Assembly (NCBI GenBank): GCA_038501625.1
Contig: JAZAYU010000011.1
Coordinates: forward strand, 11,044,849-11,108,848
Reading direction: 5' to 3'
Length of the DNA: 64,000 nucleotides
Source of the DNA: Corbicula japonica
Lineage: Eukaryota; Mollusca; Bivalvia; Venerida; Cyrenidae
Positions 54,116-64,000 of the stretch are shown one piece after another. Position 1 is the stretch's first letter. The number at the start of each line of letters is the position of its first letter. The notes under the pieces are model-generated. The model made no database searches. It worked only from the letters and a program-made list of their open reading frames with translations, and had not been told where the DNA came from. The translations under genes and the position numbers were made by a program.

Positions 54116-55301
54116 ATACCCCCACATGTATGCTTGATAATTGAACTGGGAATGCTTCGAATCAATGGCATAATGTGCCCCACTTTCAATCCAAAGTGTC
54201 GTCTTCACAGTAGCCACATATTCAGCAAGTTTCATCACAATATCTCATTCCTTCTAAATTTATTGAGCAGAAATGGTTTAAATATGTTAGTAACAGTGGC
54301 CTTTATCTAACTTTTATCTAAGAACTGTGTGCCAAACATTGTTTATGAGAAATCATCCAGAAACCATTTTTTCTATTTTTAGTAACAGTGACCTTGACCC
54401 CATCAGGCCCAATTTCAATACCAAGTTTCGTCTTCACAGACACTACCTATATAGCAATTTTCATCACAATATCTCATTCTGAACCATAGTTATTTAGCAT
54501 ACAGTTTATTTTCTATTTTTAGTAACAGTGACCTTGACCCCACAGGCCTTGAATCACAAAAGTCATCTTCACAAAAACCATCAATACACCAAATTTCATT
54601 TAAGAATCTCATTCCAAGCTATAGTTACTGAGTGGAAACGAAGTTTTGAAGTTTAAATAACAGTGACCTTGACCTTGAACCCACAGGCCCCAAAGTCAAA
54701 CCTAATCTTTATCTTGTTATGTTACATCTGTGTCCCAAAAAATAATTAAATCTATGAAGTATTTCATGAGTTATAGTCCAGAAACAATTTTTCTTTTTTA
54801 AGTTACAGTGACCTTGACACTGACCCCTCAGGCCCCAAAGTCGAACTCGACCTGTATCTTCTGATATTACATATATGTACCAAAAAAGGATTTAATCTGT
54901 GAAGTTTTTCATGAGTTATTATCTGGAAACCCTTTTTCTATTTTTAGTAATACTGACCTTGACATTGACCCCACCAGCCCCAAAGTCGAACTTGACCTGT
55001 ATCTTGAGATGTTACATCTATTTACCAAACAAGGATTAAATCTGTGAAGTGTTTCATGAGTTATCATCCGGAAACCATTTTTCTATTTTTAGTAACAGTG
55101 ACCTTGACACTGATCCCACCAGCCCCAAAATCGAACTTGACCTGTATCTTATGACGATATACCTGTGTACCAAAAATTATTTAATTCTGTCAAGCCTTTC
55201 ATGAGTTATCATCTGGAAACGAAGAATCCGACCGACCGACCGACCGACCGACCGACAAGCTCACTCCTATATACCCCCTCAAACTTCATTTGTGGGGGTA
55301 T
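54116..55301. mobile_element. Pearl-like element with about seven tandem core units, 1.19 kb
   Basis: The ends ATACCCCCACA (54116-54126) and TGTGGGGGTAT (55291-55301) are inverted repeats. Between them about seven units of roughly 140 bp carry AGTAACAGTGACCTTGACC, CCCCAAAGTCGAACTTGACC and CATGAGTTATCATCTGGAAA. They are followed by (CCGA)n at about 55227-55256. This is the same layout as the 51081-51480 element with a longer core. Confidence 0.87.
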
Positions 55302-56040
55302 AAATATGGATCCAGGCATGTCACTTTAAAATTAACCAGAAAGTATCAGACTGCAAAAAGTCATAAATGTGTTGACTGCTCTTATAAACTGGTCTAATTG
55401 GGTTATCACTAAAATTCACAAAGTGGGTTCCTTTTCAAATAACTACTGGTAATTTATTTTACATTGCTGATCAGAATTCAAGTCTGGGTAAAAATCATAG
55501 AATGAAATAGACATAAAATTAATGTCTTAAGTAGTTTTGGTTTATTTTACCTAAAATCAATTTGTAATGGAAGGCTAATAAATGAATACTTGTTACATCA
55601 AAATTATTGAAGTGAAACACTGTGTAAACCTAGGTTCACTTCAATACTTAATACTGGTGTAACATCAAAAGGGAGACAATATATTCATTTTTATAATTTG
55701 GCACATGTTTGTAGTGAACAAAATGTATATCTTTGGTTTTCATTTCATAATTTATTGTCACTTTGTTAGGCAATTCTACTATTAACAAGACTTAATTTAA
55801 CACTATGAAACTAATTTGAGTTATTTATCAAATTACAGGAACCTGAATTTCCATCAGAAAATATTCAGATAGGAAAAAATATTACATTTTCCCAACGCAA
55901 CGGATTTGTACCCCACCCATTAACATGTTAAAATAATTTACCAGTTGCAATGTTGTCTTGACAGCGTTATCACAGCTCAAGCATTACAAAGAAACTAAAA
56001 TATACTGTTTAAAATAATTACATCTCCTAAACAGTCATTC
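55302..56040. other. AT-rich spacer, nothing recognised
   Basis: I see no gene, repeat array or inverted repeat of note. Confidence 0.4.
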
Positions 56041-56763
56041 CAGGCCCGGATCCAGACTGGTACATCCTGGGGAGGCTGATGACGGGGTGGATGCAGGAGG
56101 GGTATCCCCTCCCGCATTCGATTTTCTTATGTGGTGTGCTATAATGGTGCAATTTTAAGTATACCTAAACTATATCTGTACTTATTCAGTGCGCAATAAA
56201 TTAACAGTTGTCTCGAACTGAGGATGAACATAAATTATCCAACTTTTGTTTTTTACTAAATCCAAATGTATGATGTGTACTCTGATAACTTTTCATTTTT
56301 AGAATGTTCCCATTATCTGGTCAAAAATACATTTCAGTCTTAAAATTGTGGACAGATATTGAGTTAAACAGTCTTACATATTTGTAGATTCGCAGAAAAA
56401 CAAAAGAAAATGAAAGAATCTCTGCGATCGATTTCCTCAAAAACTGCTAATTTCTCCTAGTGTTTGTAACGCTTTTCCAATCTTTTACTGCTCTCAGAAC
56501 GCTATTGTTCCAACTGTTTTTATTGGGCAATGGCTGAGCGAGCAACCAATGAAAAATTGTATTTAAATCGCACATGAATTATAGCTTGCGGTTAATATGC
56601 CTCCGAGCTACATGTATCCATGGTAATTAATTGCTGGCCAACTGGCCAGTGAAATGTTATAATGCACATCATTTGATCAGGCAGATTTTAAAGCTAACTA
56701 AAAAAAAAGCGGCCGGTCTGGGGGGGCTGCAGCCCCTCAGCCACAGGGCTGCGTCCAGGCCTG
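56041..56763. mobile_element. 723-bp non-autonomous DNA element with CAGGCC ends
   Basis: The left end CAGGCCCGGATCCAG and the reverse complement of CTGCGTCCAGGCCTG agree at 12 of 15 bases. CATTC occurs directly on both sides (56036-56040, 56764-56768), consistent with a 5-bp target duplication. The interior is non-coding and has G-rich and C-rich subterminal blocks. Confidence 0.75.
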
Positions 56764-56768
56764 CATTC

Positions 56769-58559
56769 TGGATTTAACTCAAACATTATTTTCTACCTTC
56801 ACTTTTGTTGTCCACTTCATTGCATGATGTCAAACAGTTCTATACAACTTCAAATGGTTCAAATGGTTGATACATGTCTGACCAGAACCAAAAATCATCT
56901 AAACCTGTTTATGAATAATTAAATCAATTAATAAATACTTCATTCTTTCTTCCGGGATGCAAAATTTACCTGAAATGCATTTAAGAGATACTATTAAATA
57001 AATATTGTGAAGTTCCCATTACTGTATAAACTTGGTGAATCCCTGAGGTGCTACTCTTTTTCTTCTTATGGTTTTCCCTGGGTTATTAATTTTGAGAATA
57101 TCTGTTCTGATTAAATGACCTGTGAGACTTATGGAATGGAGTGCAAGACAAAACTGAAAGTAGGAAAAACTTCGTATAGCGGATTTCATAAGGTCTACAT
57201 ATAACACGCAATTTTTGAAAACATTAGATTTTCATTTCTTTGAAATTTTATACTTCAGAAAATCTTGTGTGAACTATGTAGCTGGTTACGGTTTAGAAAT
57301 GGGTTAGATCTGGATATTTTCTGATGGAAATTCAGGCTCTTATGATCAAATGCATAAAATGCATTTATTAATATATCTGTTAAATCAATTCATGTATGAA
57401 TTTTAAATTACTTTAAACATAATTTTCAAAAGATCAAAATGTTATAAAAAATCATTGTGAATCAGATGCTTTATGTTTTACTTAAAGCATTCAAATGGGA
57501 ATATAATTCTTACACGAGTGACGATATTTTACCAAGTAATTCGTTAATCGTTCAAAATCCAACTTTTTTCAATGCAATACATTGAAATAATTTGATTACT
57601 TACATCTCTACAAGGTTCCACAATTAATATCCACAATGATTAGGGCCCTAAATTAAAAAAGTTTCGCTTAAGCCTACGGTCGATTTTGCGACTCCTACTT
57701 TCATTTTGGAGAGTGCATTAATTAATTAAATGACGTAACCGTTCAATAAAACCCAAAGAGCCAAAATCACGTTTACTGCGGTGTAGTCTTTCGAATCTAA
57801 AATTTCAAGTTTTACAATGATTTTGTAACGTAGGCTACCATTCGAAAACCACCAAATCCACCTCCATTTCCATATGAATAATTCTATTTACAAAGAGAAC
57901 TTCTATTGTCAATATACATTCAAATATAACCTGGGTGTTATAAAAACATTGCATCACGAAAATAACTCGATAAATACTCACTGTTCATTTGATTACGATG
58001 GATTTTTCGTCTTCACCGAACGTTGTCGAATCCAATATGGCGTTCCGCCATCAGGTATTCATGCGCGTTCATGACTCAAAATCTTGTCGAACGTTCCACG
58101 AGTTAAATTTCTTCAAATATTGATTGATTCCATATTTTTTAATATAAATTTTATCGTTTTGCACAGAATTACAAAATTGACCGCTTTGTAGCATTGACTT
58201 ACTTTTTGAAACTAAGAACTATATTCTAGGGTAGCAAGCATACATTCTATGGTAGCATGCAAGTACTGTCGTTACTACATTGAAATAAAGAAGGAGTTAG
58301 GACAGTATTGCATGCAACCCTCAAATTGTTAGGTTCATAGTAAAGCAAAAACGATTGTCGAAAATTGGTTTTCACTGAGTCTGCCGACTCAAAAACAGTC
58401 AAGATGAAGAGAGAGGGAGAGAACATGGTTAATAAAATGACCAGTTTCAAAAAAGACACCACAAACAATTATCTAGGAAATAAATTCAACAACATAGTAA
58501 CGATGTACAACTGTTTAATATTTGAAATAATATGGCCTGGAAGTCGACAATAATCATCA
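56769..58559. other. AT-rich spacer, no gene seen
   Basis: Only short ORFs without domains (57019-57207, 57874-58074, 58247-58468). Confidence 0.4.
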
Positions 58560-58830
58560 ATGTTCAAGTTTGATCAAAGTTCAATGTTAAATTAATCAAA
58601 AATCAATCAAATGTTAATCCAATAATAATTCAATCCATGTTAAATAAATCAATAATCAATCAAATCAATAATCAATTATCATCAATCAAATGTCAATCAA
58701 ATCAGTTATCATTCAAATCAATTATCAATTAAATGTCAATTAAATCAAATACCAATCAAACGTCAATAAAATCAATTATCAATAAAATCAATTATCAATC
58801 AAATGTTAATCAATCCAATTTTCATGGATT
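58560..58830. repeat. Degenerate AATCAA minisatellite
   Basis: Many variants of AATCAATTATCAATCAAATG follow one another. The ORF across it (58733-58957) is a by-product of the repeat. Confidence 0.85.
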
Positions 58831-59119
58831 AAGTGTCAACAATTTTCTGCATTCATCAATATTGACTTGTAATCAACATGTCAATGCCCTAGAAACCAAT
58901 TGTACAAACGAAAACGAATTAATCTTATATCTGTTGGAGATTCCGAACAGTATATAAGGAAATAGGTGCACAGACAATTATAACAAATTGTAATTTATCA
59001 CTGAAGATAAGTTCAAATTTGGAGTTCATATTCTCATGGATTAAGTGTCAAAAATTCTTTTTGCTTTCATCATAATTTGTATTATTATTATTAATATTAG
59101 TTCTTTCGTGAACACAAAC

Positions 59120-59640
59120 CGATAAATTTTCCATGAACATGACGAAAAAGTCTATTATGCGCAGCATTAAAAATTCTGTCGACTGCCTGACGTGGTGTGG
59201 TGTCGACCGCCTGACGTGATGTGGGGTCTGAACACACAACAAGAACCGGAGAAACCAGATTGGCTTGATACGGGTGTCGCTGATTATGTGAATTGTCAAT
59301 TTTCCATTAGCATGACCAAAAAGTCTATTATGCATAACATATAACATTCTGCCGACTGCCTGACGTGGTGTGGTGTCGACCGCCTGTCGTGATGGGGGTC
59401 TTAACACATAACAAGAACCGGAGAAACCAGATTGGCTTGATACGGGTGTCGCTGATTTTGTGAATTGTCAAATTTTCCATGAACATGACGAAAAGTCTAT
59501 TATGCACAGCATCAAATATTCTGTCGACTTTCTGACGTCGTGTGATGTCGACCGCCTGACACGATGGGGGCGTAACACAAAACAGGAACCGCAGAAACTA
59601 GATTGGCTTGATACGGGAGACGCTGATTTTGTGAATCTGA
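59120..59640. repeat. Tandem array, unit about 173 bp, 3 copies
   Basis: ATTTTCCATGAACATGACGA begins units near 59124, 59299 and 59471. Each continues with GTCGACTGCCTGACGTGGTG, AACAAGAACCGGAGAAACCA and GATTGGCTTGATACGG. ORFs in both directions across it are incidental. Confidence 0.9.
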
Positions 59641-60314
59641 AAAATACAGAAAAAGGAGAGCAGACACATGCACTCAAAAATGAATTAAGGGTGGGTGGGT
59701 GGGTGCCGTTTTCGTTCCTAGCGTACATGTGCTGATAACGTCAAAGAATACATCATCAAAAGATAACTCCAAATGTATTACTAAATCATTCATCATGATT
59801 TACGTCCCTGTATTATCGCCTATAGCCGATAATGCTTTTTAACAAAACAAACTGAGAACCCGAGGGGTTACCTTCTTGGAACGGTCAGTGGCAAATCAAA
59901 TTGACACTGGGGGTTTAAACCAGGTTCTAGGGTGCACCAACCTCACACTTGCCCCAACAGGTTCTCATATCACAAAACAAGTACAAGTTGTCTTGGTGAA
60001 ATAACTCCAACCCACCCATCGGCTCAACAAAGTTGCATGCAAAAGCATACAAACATATAAAACATAAGAAGTTTATAGCATCTCAAAGCCAAAGAGCGGG
60101 TACTCAATGATCTTACCGAGACCAGAGCTCCTGGAGTAAAATCAGCAATGGCTTGTAACAATATCAAATATTTCAACACTATTTTAACATTACAGTTTGA
60201 TGAATGAGCTCAACAACCCACTAATAACTCGACATTGTAAAAAAATGTAAGAGGTTCATGGCATCCTTCAGGCGGAAAAGGTTCTTAATGATCTTACAGA
60301 GATCGGAGCACCTG
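59641..60314. other. Spacer with a dispersed-repeat relic
   Basis: GGTTTAAACCAGGTTCTAGG near 59910 is the inverse of a piece near 41940 (GAACCTGGTTTAAACCCC), so both are relics of one repeat. No gene. Confidence 0.45.
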
Positions 60315-60460
60315 GGCCAAGGATAATAAAACTAAAGCTGGAGACCAGACTCAAATCTCAAGCATCTGATTGGCTAAAATGGCGACTGGTCGCCATTTCA
60401 GCCAATCAGATGCTTGAGATTTGAGTCTGGTCTCCAATATCAGTTTTATGATCTTGGAGT
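60315..60460. mobile_element. Palindromic MITE, copy 8 of 8
   Basis: Full palindrome GCTGGAGACCAGACTCAAAT ... ATTTGAGTCTGGTCTCCAAT with the GGCGACTGGTCGCC centre. The outer arms are AAGGATAATAAAACT / AGTTTTATGATCTTGG. Confidence 0.93.
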
Positions 60461-62076
60461 CTGGAGTCAAATCAGCACGATGACAGAAATAAAAGAAAGA
60501 GATCAAGTTTCTACGTTGTTTTAAGAGATTTCCCTATAACCATTTAACTCTTACAACCCTGCCACTGTCGTGCTAACAAAGTCGTCAGCAAAGCGGGGTT
60601 TGTCACAAGGCATGCAGATTACTGTAGAATATCATGCTGGTAGCTTTTAAAGTTACTTTTTCTTCTATTTATAAAATCAAGGTCGAGGCAATGCCAATTT
60701 GTAAAGTAGTTAAGTTAAGTTCTGACAAAGTTCTCAGGGTGAATTAACACGAACGCTTGTCAAGTTCTAAAATTACTTTTTATCTCTATAAGCTTTTAAC
60801 AGTTTGTCTATTGCTTAAACGAACATTCTAAAACATAAACAGTTCTTTTTGTTTTATAAATACAATGTATAGCTTTTCTAAATAAACTTCCGATTGCCAT
60901 AAATTTCTCTTGTTCAAATTTAGTAATTGAGCCATAAGACTAACAAACCCTCCTCCTAAGGGCCTTCCCTGGCCCATTCTGGCCGTCCATGGCCTTTCTT
61001 TGCACAGGTAAATATCTAGTTTTATCCCCTACACTAGACTGTGCGTGTAGAATTATTACTTAATTTAACTGTATTTTCGTGATGCTAAAATGACAGTGGG
61101 ACATCAATAACTTACTATATATCAGTAAAACTACATTAAGAGTTATGTAACTTCTTGCTTAATCATAACAAGATCGAGTCGAATGTAATTAGTAAATACA
61201 GGTGAAGAAATTAAATTGACCTGTGGCTAAAATACCTATCAAAAGTATACAAATTATTTGAGGCTATCTAGCAAAGAATACTGGTTACGAAACAATGCTC
61301 TAAAATAAATATTTTTAAATATAAATGTATAATGCATACTTTGATGGTACATTATTATCATGATTTCCCTATTACATAACAAATAATTGTATATATTTTC
61401 TTTTCCAGCTGGAAAGGACATGAGGTTCAGCATATTCTTTGGTACACCGTTTGTTGCAAAAGGAGCTAAATTGCTAGGTTGATATCGAAATCAACGTTAC
61501 AAGAAATTTGGGGATAAGTTTGTATTTCGATGGTATACTCGTACATTTCCTAAACCAGTCAATAAAGATTTATTTCAGAATGCGAAGACGAGCGTGAAAG
61601 CACAACATTTTTAATGAGTTGTAAGGTCAATAGGTTTCATTCTTCGAGACGGAAGACTCATCTAATAGGAATGTGTTGTCAAAAACAACACCGGTACAGT
61701 GTTTCTAGCCGTAAGCTATTCCTGAAGCTATTGACATTTCAACAGAATGGTAAATAACAGCAAACAAAGCTTTATATTAGTGATAACACTCAAAACAATA
61801 TCTAAACCACTATGTTTTACTACTTATAATCAGACAAGTCCCTCTAAGGCAGTATGCAAACTTTTTGATACGCTTTGGAAGATATGTTTCTGTAGAATTT
61901 ATATGATCATGACATCAATGAATAAGGTCCTTTGAAAGAACTTTTAATTGTAGAGAAATTAACGGTTTTTTGTTTTGTCGTTCATTTACGCGACCACGAA
62001 ACAACAAGGTAAAATACACTTTTACAAATATCTCACATTGTATACATTTGCTAGACAAAAGAACCTCGCGTGTTGT
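60461..62076. other. AT-rich spacer, no gene seen
   Basis: Short ORFs only; no recognisable domain, array or inverted repeat. Confidence 0.4.
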
Positions 62077-62290
62077 TGTCAGTATCATATTTCTCATGTG
62101 GGCATAACAATCATATCTTGTTTTGCTTACTTTTTGTTTTTGGATGTAAATATAATTTCAATTAATATTTAGATCTAGATATTTTCTGTAATGTGTAACT
62201 TTCCTTAGCATATGTAAAATAAAGATACATTAACAGCATTTATCTGTGCAAAGATTTTTAACAGCATTTTGTCCTTAGAGAGATTTTTCT
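62077..62290. mobile_element. Diverged single arm of the TTAA foldback family
   Basis: GTCAGTATCAT, CATGTGGG, GTAAAATAAAGATACATTA, TGTGCAAAGATTTTTAACAG and GCATTTTG follow in the same order as in the right arm of the 18992-19692 element (19420-19640). The second arm is not found here. Confidence 0.6.
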
Positions 62291-63482
62291 TTTTTTTATA
62301 TCCATGAGTGCAACGACGACACGTGCAATACTTTAAATTTTAATTTAACACTCAGAGTTATGATTGTAATGTTATAATCAAATTGAAATTAGCTGGAGAT
62401 TAAGTGTAACAAACTGCAATTAATTTAATTTACAAGCGTCCATTCATTCAGTCACAACAACAAAAAATGAATGACAGCAACTGCCTGCACACATGACAAA
62501 AACTTCAATATTTCTTCGTTGACAATAATGTTAAACAAACCTGTTTATCGACGCCCATTCCATGTCTAGTTGTGAAGTGGTTGAAAGGAATGAAATGTGT
62601 TCTTGGATATTGCTGCACACAGTAAGTATTAAAGCTATAATATTATGGCCATTCCTTAAAGTTCAAAAACAAAGAAAAAAGTTGAGTTGATAAGTTGTCG
62701 ATAACATGTTGATTATTAAATTTAGAAAATAACAGAACAGAGTACGTTTAAAAATTCAAGGTTGTAAAACATTCCATAAACATTACTTTTAAGTTGTTCG
62801 CATTTCTGTGAAGAAAGCTATAAGATGGTTTTAAACCTTTTGACGAGCTAACCAATCCAAAATGCTGATGAAAAACAGTAATGTTTTGTGTGGGCATGAT
62901 TATTTAGTCAAAAGGAAAAAGAGTCAATATAGTCAAAACCATAAATCATTGTTGCGACTTCATGATAGGTAAAGGCAAAATTGCAATCTGTGTGTCCAGT
63001 CCAATAAACGGTGTGTAGTAGACAAATTATTAATATTTTTATTTATAGAATTACATGTACTACGAATAAATTTAACCTCACTTTAATGATTTATTTTTAA
63101 TTATATCCAAAATTTAATGAAAAAAGGAGAGCAGGTACCAGGTAGAAATTAGATTCCATCACCTGTTTATGTAATGTTATATCAGTCATGGACTTTGGTT
63201 CGTAATGTAACCCTACACGCTCCCAGCACCGCCCTGTAACGCCGCATAGGAGCATCGCCGCATAAACAAATTTTTGTTCGTTTATGAGGTGATTTTCAAC
63301 GCATAAAAATATTTTTATGCGGCAAAAAGGCACACTTTTGAGGCATAGAACAATTAAAACAGATACTTGTACAAAAGCGGTAGATGTATATAATATCATC
63401 ACTATTAAACTTTTAGAGAAGAACATTCTGACAAAGATTTAGTAAATTCGATCGAACTGTGAACCAAACCAGTTGACTTTTT
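62291..63482. other. AT-rich spacer, no gene seen
   Basis: One 109-residue minus-strand ORF (63097-63426) has no recognisable domain and no support as a gene. Confidence 0.4.
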
Positions 63483-63575
63483 ATGCCCCCAACGAAGTGG
63501 GAGGCATTTAGTGTTGCGCTCGTCCATCCGTCCGTCCGTACGTCCCTCCGTCCGTCCGTTCTCGTGGCATCAACT
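63483..63575. mobile_element. Start of a dispersed element with TGCCCCC end and (GTCC)n
   Basis: TATGCCCCCAACGAAGTGGG followed by AGGCAT forms a small foldback, then GTTGCGCTCGTCCATCCGTCC and a run of CCGTCCGT. This resembles the end-plus-tetranucleotide layout of the pearl-like elements. The other end was not found before the window edge. Confidence 0.55.
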
Positions 63576-64000
63576 CCACATAAACAATTAGGCTTCGTTC
63601 AAACTTGCACAGATTATCAAGCAGGACGTGTTGATGATCGTAAAGAAAAGATTTGTTTCTTGCGACCATTTTACCATGTCCCTTTGTTAATTTCAGTAAT
63701 TAAATCTTGTGGCACCAACTACGGAAGCTTGTATGTACCTCCGGAATGAAGACATGAAGTCGTCTCTTTCGCCGTGTACAACATAACAAGACGTCACACT
63801 TACAACGACAAGCCTCTATATACCTGGTCATTATGACATAAGATAAGTCAACATGTCGAGATACGGATCCCGACTTACTGACATAAATATTTTTGTCGAC
63901 TTGAAGTAACATGGTTGTCGACATATTTCTTGTCGACATACAGTTTAAGAATAAACAAGTTGTCTGAAAGATGACAAAACACTTTTTAAGTTATGTGAAC
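63576..64000. other. Window end, nothing recognised
   Basis: Contains repeated GTCGACA/TGTCGAC words near 63855-63940 (five in about 90 bp). No gene. Confidence 0.35.

Noticed and set aside
54116..55301. CRISPR-like array
   Set aside because: The units are adjacent tandem repeats of about 140 bp without unique spacers, in a eukaryotic mobile element.
63097..63426. 109-codon minus-strand ORF with hydrophobic start
   Set aside because: AT-rich hydrophobic stretches arise by chance here; no domain or splice support.

Overview
The window is eukaryotic and most likely from a bivalve mollusc. I infer this from intron-split genes with GT/AG borders, AT-rich spacers, long microsatellites, a Mab-21/cGAS-like gene, a TRIM gene with a C-terminal propeller, an NWD1-type NACHT/WD gene, and repeats built like the bivalve 'pearl' elements. 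I cannot name the species.

All five recognisable host genes lie in the left half and all read on the minus strand. In order of increasing coordinate they are: (1) an intronless Mab-21/cGAS-like receptor gene (1369-2986), whose reading frame is broken once near 2325; (2) an intronless RING/B-box/coiled-coil/propeller TRIM gene (4043-5977); (3) a complete seven-exon short-chain dehydrogenase of the DHRS11 type (7023-10301); (4) a second seven-exon DHRS11-type gene (11069-18645) with the same seven exon lengths, so a tandem duplicate; (5) a seven-exon NWD1-like STAND NTPase of about 1744 residues (21728-32198). Exon borders were placed by hand from frame, family conservation and splice consensus.

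Three of the five (cGAS-like, TRIM, NWD1-like) belong to families used in innate immune sensing in animals. Whether they work together here is unknown.

From about 36 kb to the right edge I find no host gene. This half is layered mobile DNA: a 5'-truncated non-LTR retrotransposon (37479-41092) interrupted by a 1256-bp element with an 8-bp target duplication; a hAT transposase C-terminal remnant (41636-41830); a second, decayed retrotransposon reverse transcriptase (44830-46340); a 2430-bp element with about 450-bp terminal inverted repeats and a 5-bp target duplication (46488-48917); two pearl-like tandem-core elements (51 and 54-55 kb); and several tandem arrays.

A palindromic foldback MITE family recurs eight times across the window, including inside introns. 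A 667-bp sequence present twice as direct repeats 1785 bp apart fills intron 1 of the second DHRS11 gene and is absent from the first. The most distinctive observations are the frameshifted but otherwise motif-complete cGAS-like gene, that intronic direct-repeat element, the nested elements at 37-44 kb, and the long-TIR element at 46.5-48.9 kb.
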